A stretch of 64,000 nt of DNA from DASQPJ01 sp036268355 (GCA_036268355.1 DATAUG010000261.1:1-64000); one strand, 5' to 3'. Shown: positions 32,270 to 41,095, counted from the first letter of the stretch. Program-made: numbers and translations. Notes: a model not told the origin generated them from the sequence alone.

Positions 32270-32737
32270 TCACCCTTTCGGGTTCGGGGGAGCGGGTCGG
32301 GTGGGCTGTGCTCCGATGGGGAGTCCCTTGTGCAGGCGCACGACAGTGCCGTCCGGGCCGCTCTCGATCACGGCGCGATCCATCAGATGCTCCATCAGAT
32401 CCCTGCCCCGGCCGCGGTTTCCGCGGTCCAGCGGCTCCTTCCAGACCCCGCTGTCGGCGATCACGACCTCGACGCTGCCCGCGGTCATCGTGGCCTGCAG
32501 TTCGACCACTCCCGGCGCGCCGCCCGCATAGGCATGCTCCAACGCGTTCGTGCATGCCTCGCTCGCGGCGACCAGGACCTCGTGGATCCAGTCCTCATCG
32601 GCGCCGGCGGCAAGCAGCCAGTCGTGCAGGGCGCGACGGGTCGGGGAGAGGCTGCGCGGTCCCTCCCCGAGTACGCTGCGGAACGGCCCGGGGTCGGCCG
32701 GCACGCTGCGTTCGGCTGTCGGTTCGATGGTCGTCAA
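32270..32737 (-). CDS. RsbW/SpoIIAB-like serine kinase (anti-sigma-type ATP-binding protein)
   Basis: About 155 residues with the GHKL ATPase fold: N-box ASEACTNALEHAY, G1 box IADSGVW and G2 box GRGRDLMEHLMD. Proteins of this kind bind sigma factors or phosphorylate anti-sigma antagonists. No partner sigma factor or antagonist gene is adjacent. The start is uncertain: TTG 32737 overlaps the meaB stop (TTGA), GTG 32704 is possible. It is the last gene of the minus-strand mutA-mutB-meaB run, so it is probably cotranscribed with methylmalonyl-CoA mutase. Confidence 0.8.
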   Translation of the reverse strand: MTTIEPTAERSVPADPGPFRSVLGEGPRSLSPTRRALHDWLLAAGADEDWIHEVLVAASEACTNALEHAYAGGAPGVVELQATMTAGSVEVVIADSGVWKEPLDRGNRGRGRDLMEHLMDRAVIESGPDGTVVRLHKGLPIGAQPTRPAPPNPKG

Positions 32738-33714
32738 CCGTCCAGGAATTCGGCAACGATGCGGTCTGCCGCGTGACTGGGGGAGATCTGGGCGGCCCGG
32801 ACCTGTTCCGACAACTCGGCACCCAGCTTGCGCGCCGCGGGCGACTCGTGCAGCCGACGGTCGAGTTCGTCCCGGACGGTCGCCCACATCCAGTCGACGC
32901 GCTGCTGCTGCTGACGCCGCGTCAGACCGCCACTGGCGTTCAGATGCGCGAGATGGCGGTCCAGCGCCTCCCACACCTCCTCCAGCCCGGCACCGGTCAA
33001 CCCGCTGCAGGTGAGCACCGGCGCGGTCCAGCCGGTCTCGTCGTGGCCGAGCAGGCGCATCGTGCCGGACAGCTCCCGGGCGGCGGCGCGGGCGTCGGCC
33101 TCGCCGTCGCCGTCGGCCTTGTTGACCGCGACCACGTCGGCCAACTCCAGGACGCCCTTCTTGATGCCCTGCAGGGCATCCCCGGTGCGCGCCAACGCCA
33201 GCAGCAGGAACGAATCGGTCAACTGCGCCACGGTGGTCTCCGACTGCCCGACGCCGACGGTCTCCACCAACAGGGTGTCGTATCCGGCTGCGGCAAGCAC
33301 GGTCATCCCTGAGCGCGTCGCGCGGGCGACTCCGCCGAGCGCGCCCGCGGTCGGCGACGGGCGGATGAACGCGTTGGGATCGACCGCCAACCGAGTCATC
33401 CGGGTCTTGTCGCCGAGGATGCTCCCGCCGCTGCGGGCCGAGGACGGGTCCACGGCGAGCACGGCCACCCGATGGCCGCGTCCGGTGAGCATCGTGCCCA
33501 GCGCATCGATGAACGTGGACTTGCCCGCGCCCGGGACGCCGCTGATGCCGACGCGTCGGGCGTCGCCGGCCCGGGGTGCGAGTTGGTCGAGTAGTTCGGC
33601 CGCCGCGGCGCGGTGATCGGCGCGGGTCGACTCGACCAACGTGATCGCGCGCCCGATCGCGGCCCGCGAGCCCGCCAACACCTCATCGACCAGCCCGCCG
33701 ATGTCCATCGTCAT
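32734..33714 (-). CDS. meaB: Methylmalonyl-CoA mutase-associated GTPase MeaB
   Basis: A G3E-family GTPase that guards loading and protection of the B12 cofactor in methylmalonyl-CoA mutase. 326 residues: Walker A GVPGAGKS (59-66), DPSSARSGGSILGDKTRM (switch I), LVETVGVGQSE (switch II), and VNKADGDGE (NKxD). ATG 33714 gives the normal family N-terminus (VDEVLAGSRAAIGRAITLVES). The frame is open to 33873 through a 4 x 36-bp tandem repeat coding for four copies of a 12-residue unit; that extension has no counterpart in the family, so I treat it as untranslated, but a fused N-terminal repeat cannot be excluded. Confidence 0.92.
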   Translation of the reverse strand: MTMDIGGLVDEVLAGSRAAIGRAITLVESTRADHRAAAAELLDQLAPRAGDARRVGISGVPGAGKSTFIDALGTMLTGRGHRVAVLAVDPSSARSGGSILGDKTRMTRLAVDPNAFIRPSPTAGALGGVARATRSGMTVLAAAGYDTLLVETVGVGQSETTVAQLTDSFLLLALARTGDALQGIKKGVLELADVVAVNKADGDGEADARAAARELSGTMRLLGHDETGWTAPVLTCSGLTGAGLEEVWEALDRHLAHLNASGGLTRRQQQQRVDWMWATVRDELDRRLHESPAARKLGAELSEQVRAAQISPSHAADRIVAEFLDG

Positions 33715-33718
33715 CGCA

Positions 33719-33862
33719 GCGCCGCCGCCGTGCTCATGGGGTGACACCCCGTACGCGCCGCCGCCGCGCTGATGGGGTGACACCCCGTACGCGCCGCCGC
33801 CGTGCTGATGGGGTGACACCCCGTACGCGCCGCCGCCGTGCTCATGGGGTGACACCCCGTAC
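33719..33862. repeat. 4 x 36-bp tandem array between mutB and meaB
   Basis: Four nearly identical 36-bp units (33719-33754, 33755-33790, 33791-33826, 33827-33862). Each contains GGGGTGACACCCC (at 33738, 33774, 33810, 33846) followed by a GC-rich gcgccgccgccg spacer. Units differ at only one to three bases, so the array is recent. It is in frame with meaB and could be read as an N-terminal repeat. Confidence 0.9.
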
Positions 33863-33917
33863 GTAGGCGACAAGCAGGCAAAACGCTCACGATTTGGAGC
33901 CCAACGTGTGTCACCCC
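33846..33917. repeat. 72-nt element R2, copy 1 (mutB-meaB gap)
   Basis: Bounded by GGGGTGACACCCC (33846-33858) and the inverted TGTGTCACCCC (33907-33917). The right end includes the stop codon of mutB. The interior contains ACGTAG and AAACGCTC. A second element with the same ends and the same 72-nt length is at 53557-53628. Confidence 0.7.
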
Positions 33918-36091
33918 GTGGTGCTGTGCAGAGCGTTGATGAGCTCCAACGCTGCGTCGGGGATGACGGTCCCGGGGGTGAACACCAGGGCCGCCCCGGC
34001 CTCGTGCAACGGGGCGACGTCGGCGGGTGGGATGACCCCGCCGACCACCACCATCACGCCGCCGCCCCCGGCCTGCGCCAGCGCGCTCTTCAGCGCGGGC
34101 ACCAGGGTCATGTGGCCCGCGGCCAACGAGGACACCCCGACGATGTGCACGTCGGCCTCGACGGCCTGCCGGGCGACTTCCTCCGGCGTCGAGAACAGCG
34201 GGCCCACATCGACGTCGAACCCGAGGTCGGCGAACGCCGTGGCGACGACCTTCTGGCCCCGGTCGTGCCCGTCCTGGCCCATCTTGGCGATCAGGATGCG
34301 TGGCCGCCGGCCGTGCGCCCGCTCGAACTCCGCCGCCGCCGCCCGGACCGCGGCGACCTTCGGGTTGTCGCCGGCCTCCGCGCGATACACGCCGGTGATC
34401 GTACGGATCGCACCGGAGTAGCGGCCGAAGACCGCCTCCATCGCATCCGACATCTCCCCGACGGTGGCATGCGCGCGGGCGGCCTCGATGGATCGGGCCA
34501 GCAGGTTGTCCGCCTCGCCCTGCGGGTTGCGCGCGGCTTCGGTCAACGCGGCCAGCGCAGCCTGGCATGACGCCTCGTCACGTTCCGCCCGAAGCCGCTT
34601 CAGCTTCGCAATCTGCGCCTCGCGGACCACCCGGTTGTCGACCGCGCGTACCTCGATCTCACTGTCGCCGCCGGCGACCCGGAAGCGGTTGACCCCGATC
34701 ACGGTCTGGGTGCCGGAGTCGATGCGCGCCTGGGTGCGGGCCGCGGCCTCCTCGACCCGCATCTTGGGGATGCCCGCCTCGATCGCCTTGGCCATGCCGC
34801 CGGCAGCCTCCACCTCCTCGATGCGGGCCCATGCCCGGTGGGCCAACTCGTGGGTGAGCCGCTCGACGTAGGCACTGCCGCCCCACGGGTCGATCACCCG
34901 GCAGGTCCCCGACTCGAGCTGCAGCAGCAGTTGGGTGTTGCGGGCGATCCGCGCCGAGAAGTCGGTCGGCAGCGCGAGCGCCTCGTCAAGCGCGTTGGTG
35001 TGCAGCGACTGCGTGTGCCCCTGGGTTGCGGCCATCGCCTCGACGCAGGTGCGCACCACATTGTTGAACACGTCCTGCGCGGTCAGCGACCAGCCCGAGG
35101 TCTGACAATGGGTGCGCAGCGACAACGACTTCTCCGACTTGGCGCCCTGCGATTTCACGATCTGCGCCCACAGCAGGCGGCCCGCCCGCATCTTGGCGAC
35201 CTCCATGAAGAAGTTCATCCCGATCGCCCAGAAGAACGACAGCCGCGGGGCGAACACATCGATGTGCAGCCCCGAGCCGACACCGGCGCGCAGGTACTCC
35301 AGCCCGTCGGCCAGCGTGTAGGCCAGCTCCAGGTCGGCGGTCGCCCCGGCCTCCTGCATGTGATAGCCGGAGATCGAGATCGAGTTGAACTTCGGCATGT
35401 GCGCCGAGGTGAACCCGAAGATGTCGGAGATGATCCGCATCGACGGCGCGGGCGGGTAGATGTAGGTGTTGCGGACCATGAACTCCTTGAGGATGTCGTT
35501 CTGGATGGTCCCGGTCAGCGCCTCCGGCTTGACCCCCTGTTCCTCGGCGGCGACCACATACAGCGCCAGGATCGGCAGCACGGCGCCGTTCATGGTCATC
35601 GAGACGCTCATCTTGTCCAACGGGATGCCGTCGAACAGTTGGCGCATGTCCAGGATCGAGTCGATCGCGACACCGGCCATCCCGACGTCGCCGGTGACCC
35701 GGGGGTGGTCGGAGTCGTAGCCGCGGTGGGTCGGCAGGTCGAAAGCGATCGACAGCCCTTTCTGACCTGCCGCCAGATTCCTGCGGTAGAAGGCGTTCGA
35801 CTCCGCCGCGGTGGAGAACCCGGCGTACTGGCGGATCGTCCACGGCTGGTTGACGTACATGGTCGGGTACGGGCCGCGCAGGAACGGCGCGATGCCCGGC
35901 ATCGTCTGCAGGAAGTCCACCTCGCGCAGGTCGCCCTCGGTGTAGAGCGGGGCGACCTCGATGCCCTCCGGGGTCGCCCAGGACGCCTCGGCCGGCGTCC
36001 GGCCGGTCTGCGCCTGGAATTCTGAGGACCAGTCAGTTCCCTCGCCTGTCGTGGGCTCGGCCAACGCCACTGTGCTGAAGTCGGGGATCAT
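33911..36091 (-). CDS. mutB: Methylmalonyl-CoA mutase, catalytic (large) subunit
   Basis: Adenosylcobalamin enzyme that isomerises (R)-methylmalonyl-CoA and succinyl-CoA, the exit of propionate metabolism to the TCA cycle. 726 residues: TIM barrel (about 1-560) with GPYPTMYVNQPWTIRQYAGFSTAAESNAFYR, including the active-site Tyr, SIAFDLPTHRGYDSDHPRVTGDVGMAGVAID, and RTHCQTSGWSLTAQD. The C-terminal B12 domain has MGQDGHDRGQKVVATAFADLGFDVD (base-off His near residue 605). The ATG overlaps the mutA stop (ATGA). Complete and normal. Confidence 0.96.
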   Translation of the reverse strand: MIPDFSTVALAEPTTGEGTDWSSEFQAQTGRTPAEASWATPEGIEVAPLYTEGDLREVDFLQTMPGIAPFLRGPYPTMYVNQPWTIRQYAGFSTAAESNAFYRRNLAAGQKGLSIAFDLPTHRGYDSDHPRVTGDVGMAGVAIDSILDMRQLFDGIPLDKMSVSMTMNGAVLPILALYVVAAEEQGVKPEALTGTIQNDILKEFMVRNTYIYPPAPSMRIISDIFGFTSAHMPKFNSISISGYHMQEAGATADLELAYTLADGLEYLRAGVGSGLHIDVFAPRLSFFWAIGMNFFMEVAKMRAGRLLWAQIVKSQGAKSEKSLSLRTHCQTSGWSLTAQDVFNNVVRTCVEAMAATQGHTQSLHTNALDEALALPTDFSARIARNTQLLLQLESGTCRVIDPWGGSAYVERLTHELAHRAWARIEEVEAAGGMAKAIEAGIPKMRVEEAAARTQARIDSGTQTVIGVNRFRVAGGDSEIEVRAVDNRVVREAQIAKLKRLRAERDEASCQAALAALTEAARNPQGEADNLLARSIEAARAHATVGEMSDAMEAVFGRYSGAIRTITGVYRAEAGDNPKVAAVRAAAAEFERAHGRRPRILIAKMGQDGHDRGQKVVATAFADLGFDVDVGPLFSTPEEVARQAVEADVHIVGVSSLAAGHMTLVPALKSALAQAGGGGVMVVVGGVIPPADVAPLHEAGAALVFTPGTVIPDAALELINALHSTTG

Positions 36092-37542
36092 TCGGTGCCC
36101 TTCGCCAGCTCCGCCTCCCAGCGGATCCGCGGCAGTCCACCGCCCACCGGTTCGGGCAACTCGGACCGATCAAGCAGTTTCTCATCGGCGATCGGGTACT
36201 TGGTGACCCCGACGATCGACTCGGTGCCCGCGGCGAGGGCCGCGAGATGAGCCTCGCGGGCGGCAGCGATTCGGTCGGCCACCCACCCGCTGCGCAGCGC
36301 GGCCACGATGCCGCCGGTCGCCTCGACCTCGGTGAACACCTGCCAGGCCGCTCGGGCCATGGCCTCGGTGAGCGACTCCACGTACCAGGCGCCGCCGGCC
36401 GGGTCCAGCACCGCGGTCATGTGCGACTCCTCGACCAGCAGCGTCGGGGTGTTGCGGGCGATCCGCCGGGCCAGGGCATCCGAGCGGCCCAGTGCGGCGT
36501 CGAACGGCCGCACGGTGATCGTGTCGGCGTCACCGACGCAGGCACCGAAGCAGGCCAGGGTCGCGCGCAGCATGTTGTTCCACGGATCGTGCCGGGTCAT
36601 CATCGGCCACGACGTCACGACGTGCTGGCGCTGCCCGGCGCTGGGCCCGGACTCCCCGCACACCTGCGCCACCCGGGCCCAGGTTCGCCGCGCCGCCCGC
36701 AGCTTCGCGATCGTGGCGAACTGGTCGGCGGTGGCGGCCAGGCGGAACTCGAGCTGGCCCAAGGCGCTGCGCAGGTCCAGGCCCACCTCGACCAGCGTGC
36801 GCAGCGCGGCCACCCCTGCGGCGAGGGCGAGTCCGAGTTCCTGGGCGTCGGTGGCGCCCGCGTCGTGATGGACGAGGCCGTCCACCGCGACCGCGCGCAG
36901 GTTCGGCCAGGACAGGGCGACCCGAGGCGCCAGCCGGGCCACCGCGGCGGTCAGTTCGGCCGCCGCGGCGTCGTCGGCGGTCCGCGCCAGCGTGCCGACC
37001 GGGTCCAGTCCCAGGCAGCCGCTAACCGTGTGGCCGTCGTACCCACGAGCGACGGCGAGCGTGAGCAACATTTCGGCGGCCACGCCGCCGTCGACGCCGG
37101 AGTCCAGACTGATCCCGGCGACGTCCAACAGGACGTCGGACAGCACGCCGGACAGGTCCGCGACAGCGGTCGCGCCCGGGCCGACAGCCAACCAGAGCGA
37201 GGTGGCGCCCCCCGCCAGATCGTCGATGATCTGCTCGGCCGCAACCTTGGCGTCCGGGTCGGCGACCTGGGCCCGCACGTCCCAGCCGACGATGTTCCCG
37301 GCCGCGGTCCGGCCACGGGTGAACGGCGCCGCGCCCGGCAGGCCGGTCGGCGGCGGCGCGGAGGCGGCGGTGTACAGCGGGGCGATCTCGACCTGGTCGG
37401 CGGTTCGTGAGGTCAATGCCGCCACCGCGGACGCGGCATCCGCAGCGGCGGTCCCCGAGCGCGCCAGCACCTTGGCCACCAGCGCCTGCCACTGCTCGAG
37501 CGTGGCCGTCGGGAATTGGGCGCCCAGCGTCAATTGCTGCAC
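36088..37542 (-). CDS. mutA: Methylmalonyl-CoA mutase small subunit, lacking the C-terminal domain
   Basis: The non-catalytic partner of MutB: 484 residues with a degenerate mutase barrel (AAPFTRGRTAAGNIVGWDVRAQV, GVAALRTLVEVGLDLRSALGQLEFRLAATADQFATIAKLRAARRTWARV, DPAGGAWYVESLTEAMARAAW). Actinobacterial MutA is usually about 615 residues and ends in a cobalamin-like domain without cofactor; that last domain is absent here and the gene ends directly on the mutB start. The GTG start has no ribosome site, but TAGCCT lies 6 bases upstream (37549-37554), so it may be leaderless and define the operon promoter. Confidence 0.88.
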   Translation of the reverse strand: MQQLTLGAQFPTATLEQWQALVAKVLARSGTAAADAASAVAALTSRTADQVEIAPLYTAASAPPPTGLPGAAPFTRGRTAAGNIVGWDVRAQVADPDAKVAAEQIIDDLAGGATSLWLAVGPGATAVADLSGVLSDVLLDVAGISLDSGVDGGVAAEMLLTLAVARGYDGHTVSGCLGLDPVGTLARTADDAAAAELTAAVARLAPRVALSWPNLRAVAVDGLVHHDAGATDAQELGLALAAGVAALRTLVEVGLDLRSALGQLEFRLAATADQFATIAKLRAARRTWARVAQVCGESGPSAGQRQHVVTSWPMMTRHDPWNNMLRATLACFGACVGDADTITVRPFDAALGRSDALARRIARNTPTLLVEESHMTAVLDPAGGAWYVESLTEAMARAAWQVFTEVEATGGIVAALRSGWVADRIAAAREAHLAALAAGTESIVGVTKYPIADEKLLDRSELPEPVGGGLPRIRWEAELAKGTE

Positions 37543-37580
37543 CCGAACAGGCTATACCGACCGGTAACCACATCGGGAAG

Positions 37581-37601
37581 CGCTCCGGTGACACCGGAGC
37601 G
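37581..37601 (-). terminator. Palindrome between the ABM protein gene and mutA
   Basis: CGCTCCGGTG-A-CACCGGAGCG is a perfect 10+1+10 palindrome, 7 bases beyond the stop of the minus-strand ABM gene. It probably ends that transcript upstream of the mutA promoter. Confidence 0.6.
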
Positions 37602-37607
37602 CGCGGC

Positions 37608-37931
37608 TCACCGCGACGAGTTGAGCGGGGTGCCGGCGAACAGTTGCACGTTGTGCTCACGCTCGACGCGGATCCCGCGTTGCGCGCGCTCCCGGTGCAG
37701 TTCGGCCAATGAGGCCGATGCCCGTTCGATCGCCTCCTTGGACGACCAGTAGGTGACGGCCGCCATGCGGCCCTCGGCGGTGTTGTTTCCCCAGTAGCCG
37801 AGCTGGAAGCCCGGGGCCTGCTCCAGCCGTCGTACGACGTCCTGGACGCTCTTGCGCATGTAATCGACCGTGGCCGCGTCCGACGGGTCGTCGGTCGCGA
37901 AGACGACTATCCGCATCCAGGTCTCGGACAC
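37608..37931 (-). CDS. ABM/dimeric alpha-beta barrel domain protein 1
   Basis: A 107-residue single-domain protein with the ferredoxin-like alpha/beta-barrel pattern: WMRIVVFATDD, MRKSVQDVVRRLEQAPGFQLGYWG, GRMAAVTYWSSKEAIERASASLAELHRE, VEREHNVQLFAG. Antibiotic-biosynthesis-monooxygenase-like proteins of this size work as dimers and range from monooxygenases to stress proteins; no function can be fixed. GTG 37931 has AGGAG seven bases upstream. The next gene encodes a close paralogue. Confidence 0.75.
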   Translation of the reverse strand: MSETWMRIVVFATDDPSDAATVDYMRKSVQDVVRRLEQAPGFQLGYWGNNTAEGRMAAVTYWSSKEAIERASASLAELHRERAQRGIRVEREHNVQLFAGTPLNSSR

Positions 37932-37963
37932 ACGATCACTCCTGCTCTCGCTCAGTCTCTCGC

Positions 37964-38338
37964 TCAGTGACGACTCCAGCGCCGTCGGCCTTTTGGTTCC
38001 TCCGGCTCGCCGGTCGCGCCCGGGGGGAGCGTGGGTACGGAGAACAGCTGCACGTTCTGGATGCTCTCCACCGAGATCCCGTGGGCGGCGCGTTGCTCGT
38101 GCAGTCGGATCAGCTGCGCGGTGGCTCGCTGGATCGCGTCCTCACTGCTCCAGTACGTCACCGCGGCCATGGTGCCCTCGTCGGGGTCGACACCCCAGTA
38201 GCCCAGACGAAAGCCCGGCTGGCCCTCCAGCATCGCCAACGTCTGGGTGGTGCTCTCCTTCATGTAGTCCAGCGCGGCTCGGTCGCCGATGTCCCGGGCC
38301 CGGTAGATGACCACCCGCAGCCAGGTCTCGCCGGACAT
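37964..38338 (-). CDS. ABM/dimeric alpha-beta barrel domain protein 2
   Basis: A 124-residue paralogue of the downstream gene: WLRVVIYRARD, MKESTTQTLAMLEGQPGFRLGYWG, GTMAAVTYWSSEDAIQRATAQLIRLHEQ, VESIQNVQLFSV, then a Pro/Arg-rich tail. The two share the FxLGYWG and MAAVTYWSS cores, so they arose by tandem duplication and may form a heterodimer. ATG 38338 has GGAGGAGGGG upstream. Confidence 0.75.
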   Translation of the reverse strand: MSGETWLRVVIYRARDIGDRAALDYMKESTTQTLAMLEGQPGFRLGYWGVDPDEGTMAAVTYWSSEDAIQRATAQLIRLHEQRAAHGISVESIQNVQLFSVPTLPPGATGEPEEPKGRRRWSRH

Positions 38339-38494
38339 CGCCCCTCCTCCGGTCGGCCAACCCGCTGGTCGACTCAGCTTCCTCCGCGCGGTTGTGGCGG
38401 GCAAGTCACCCCTGGGCCGACCGGAGCCGGCCGCCTGATCGGTCGTCAGAACTCCGCTTAGCATGAGGCGGTCGATGCTGAGGAGGGCTGCACC

Positions 38495-39346
38495 ATGAGT
38501 CTGAAGGGCCGAACTTTGTTGATCTCCGGCGCGAGCCGGGGGATCGGCCTGGCGATCGCGTTGGCGGCCGCGCGCGACGGCGCCAACGTCGCGTTCGTCG
38601 CCAAGACGGCCGAGCCGCACCCGAAGCTGGAAGGCACGATCTACACCGCCGCGGCCGAGATCGAGCAGGCCGGCGGGCAGGCCCTGCCGATCCTGGGCGA
38701 CGTGCGCGACGAGAACTCGGTGGCCGACGCGGTGGCCAAGACCGTCGACCGGTTCGGTGGGATCGACATCTGCGTCAACAACGCCAGCGCGATCAACCTC
38801 GCGCCGGTCGAGCACCTCGACGTCAAGCGCTACGACCTCATGCAGTCGATCAACGCTCGCGGAACTTTCCTGCTGTCCAAGGCCTGCATCCCGCATCTGA
38901 AGGCCGGTACCAACCCGCACATCCTCACGCTTTCCCCGCCGATCTCGCTGCGTCCGGATTGGTTGGGGGCGCACGCCGGGTACACCGTGGCCAAGTTCGG
39001 CATGACCTTGCTGGCGCTGGGACTGGCGTCCGAGTTGGCGCAGGCCGGCGTGGCCTCGAATTCGCTGTGGCCACGCACGCTGGTGGCCACCGCGGCGGTC
39101 CGCAACCTGCTCGGCGGCGACCAGGCGATGGCCCGGGCGCGCAAGCCCGAGGTGTACTCCGACGCGGCCTACCGGATCCTGACCTCGCCGAGCCAGGAGT
39201 GCACCGGCAACCAATTCCTCTGCGAGGACGTCCTGCTCGCCCACGGCGTCACCGACCTGTCGGTCTACGACGTCGTACCGGGTGGAAACCTGCAGGCCGA
39301 CCTCTACGTCGACGACGTCAACCCGCCTGGCTACCAAGGCAACTGA
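38495..39346 (+). CDS. Short-chain dehydrogenase/reductase (HSDL2-like)
   Basis: A 283-residue classical SDR: nucleotide-binding GASRGIGLAIA, NNASAINLAP, catalytic Ser in HILTLSPPISL and the YxxxK pair in YTVAKFGM. The long insertion after the fold's strand 2 (AKTAEPHPKLEGTIYTAAAEIE) and the C-terminal DLYVDD are typical of the hydroxysteroid-dehydrogenase-like-2 subgroup, which reduces fatty or branched acyl derivatives. AtuB/AtuG of terpene degradation are also SDRs, so a role with the 16-29 kb genes is possible but not shown. GAGGAGGG precedes the ATG. Confidence 0.85.
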   Translation: MSLKGRTLLISGASRGIGLAIALAAARDGANVAFVAKTAEPHPKLEGTIYTAAAEIEQAGGQALPILGDVRDENSVADAVAKTVDRFGGIDICVNNASAINLAPVEHLDVKRYDLMQSINARGTFLLSKACIPHLKAGTNPHILTLSPPISLRPDWLGAHAGYTVAKFGMTLLALGLASELAQAGVASNSLWPRTLVATAAVRNLLGGDQAMARARKPEVYSDAAYRILTSPSQECTGNQFLCEDVLLAHGVTDLSVYDVVPGGNLQADLYVDDVNPPGYQGN

Positions 39347-39368
39347 CGTACCGTCAGAACATGCGTCG

Positions 39369-40352
39369 TCAGGGGACGAGAATCACGCGGCCGACGGTTA
39401 CCCCGTCGGCCAGCCGCTCCAGCCCGGCCGCGACCTCGCCGAGTCCGATCCGCTCGCCCACCAACGGCCGCAGTTTCCCCGCGGCGGTCAGGGCCGTCAG
39501 CTCGTCGTGGCACTTGCCGATCAGCCCGGGGTCCCTCTCGCGGTACAGCCCCCAGTGCAGGCCGATCACCGAATAGTTCTTGATCAGCACGTGGTTCAAC
39601 GCCGCCGACGGGATTGTGCCGCTCGCGAAACCGATCACCAGGATGCGTCCCTCGAACGCGACGCACTTGGTCGACTGGGTGTAGGCCGCCCCGCCCACCG
39701 GGTCGTACACGACATCGACGCCACGGCCGTCGGTGGCCGCCTTCACCGCGGCGACCACGTCCTGCGCCTGCCGGTCGATCACCAGGTCCGCACCGAGGTC
39801 ACGGGCCACCGCCGCCTTGGCCGCACCGCCGACCACCGCGATCACCCGCGCGCCGGCGGCCTTGCCGAGCTGCACCGCGGCGCTGCCGACACCGCCGGCC
39901 GCGGCGTGCACCAGCAACGTCTCGCCCGGGCGCAGGTTGGTCCGCCGGTGCAGCGCGAACCAGCCGGTGTGGTAGGCGATCAGGAAGCCGCCCGCCGCGG
40001 CGTCGTCCAGCGTTTCCGGCGCGGGGTACGCGAAGCGCGCGTCCAGCACGGCGAACTCGGCGAAACCGCCGTGCGGAAGTACCGCCATGCCGATCACCCG
40101 TTGCCCTACCGGGAAACTGTCGACCCCCGGGCCCGCGTCGACCACCTCGCCGCACAGCTCGACCCCGGCGGTGAACGGCAGCGCGGGTTTGTCCTGGTAG
40201 ATCCCGCGACACATCAGCACGTCCGGGAAGTTCGCCGCCGCGGCCCGCACCCGGACCAGCAGCTGCCCCGGGCCGGGCACCGGCACGTCGACCTCGCCGA
40301 GCCGGAGCACGTCGCGTGGCTCACCCACGCCGATGACCTGCCAGGCCTGCAT
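39369..40352 (-). CDS. NADPH:quinone oxidoreductase-like zinc-free MDR enzyme
   Basis: A 327-residue medium-chain reductase of the QOR type: AAANFPDVLMCRGIYQDKPALPFTAGVELCGEV, the NADPH site HAAAGGVGSAAVQLGKAAGARVIAVVG, DVVYDPVGG, and GRVILVP at the end. There are no zinc ligands of the alcohol dehydrogenase kind. It reduces quinones or enoyl/enone substrates. AAGGAG lies seven bases before the ATG. It converges with the SDR gene, leaving 22 bases. Confidence 0.88.
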   Translation of the reverse strand: MQAWQVIGVGEPRDVLRLGEVDVPVPGPGQLLVRVRAAAANFPDVLMCRGIYQDKPALPFTAGVELCGEVVDAGPGVDSFPVGQRVIGMAVLPHGGFAEFAVLDARFAYPAPETLDDAAAGGFLIAYHTGWFALHRRTNLRPGETLLVHAAAGGVGSAAVQLGKAAGARVIAVVGGAAKAAVARDLGADLVIDRQAQDVVAAVKAATDGRGVDVVYDPVGGAAYTQSTKCVAFEGRILVIGFASGTIPSAALNHVLIKNYSVIGLHWGLYRERDPGLIGKCHDELTALTAAGKLRPLVGERIGLGEVAAGLERLADGVTVGRVILVP

Positions 40353-40400
40353 CTGCCGACTCCTTCCGGGGACAAGCAGGGACGCGCCGGAGGGCGACGA

Positions 40401-40886
40401 TCAGTGGTACGAGCCGTGGGTGAGTGCCCGCGCGGGGTGCGGGATCTCCGGGCGGATGCGCGCCGCCAGCGCGGTCGCCGCCGCCGGGTCGCCGACTCCC
40501 GCCCAGGCCAGTACGGCCTGGATCGCCTCGCGGTCCAGGCCCTCCAGGTGGCGCAGCGCGTACGCGGCGCGGGTCGCCGGGAGAAGCCAGGCGAGTTCCT
40601 GGGTGTCGAGCGACGTGCTGGCGTACCGCAGGGCTCGGGTGGCCGAGGTCGCCCCGGTCGATCGCCGGCGGCCCGCGGTCAGCGCTCGCCGGACCACGTT
40701 CGCCCGAAGTTCTTGGTACTCGGCCGATTCGCCCTGGTCAGGCATGGGGCGCAGGGCCTGTTCGACGGCCATCCGGGCGATCATCGACCGTCGGTTGCCC
40801 AGAACCGGCGACAGGATCGTGTACGCCAGATGCACCAGTCGCGCTCGGTGCTCGGGCGTAGCCGTTTGTGCGGGCTTCCCGGTCAT
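40401..40886 (-). CDS. Hypothetical helical protein with sigma-factor-like look
   Basis: A 161-residue, Arg/Ala-rich, all-helical protein. The order of blocks, RLVHLAYTILSPVLGNRRSMIARMAVEQALRP and later WLLPATRAAYALRHLEGLDREAIQAVLAWAGV, resembles ECF sigma regions 2 and 4 (LPxxxRxAxxLRxxEGLxxxxIxxxL), but the DNA-contact parts are weak and it is short. It may be a decayed or adapted sigma-like protein. GGGAGGAAG precedes the ATG. Possibly cotranscribed with the QOR gene downstream. Confidence 0.5.
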   Translation of the reverse strand: MTGKPAQTATPEHRARLVHLAYTILSPVLGNRRSMIARMAVEQALRPMPDQGESAEYQELRANVVRRALTAGRRRSTGATSATRALRYASTSLDTQELAWLLPATRAAYALRHLEGLDREAIQAVLAWAGVGDPAAATALAARIRPEIPHPARALTHGSYH

Positions 40887-41095
40887 GGCGGAGTCGCTTC
40901 CTCCCGGTGGCGCACGAGGTCGGACCCGCGCTTGGAAAATGTTCCCATCTGTGATTGATGATCTTCATCCGGGGTATGCGCCCGCGTTCCCCGGGGCACG
41001 TCCGTTCGCACCTGCCATCTCGGGCCGAACGTCGGATGGCGGCAACAGTACGAGTCCGTACCTTGGAACGGGCTGTGGGATACGCGCGGCCCGCT

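Noticed and set aside
33715..33873. Tandem 36-bp array as a CRISPR
   Set aside because: Units are contiguous, with no unique spacers, and there are no cas genes nearby.
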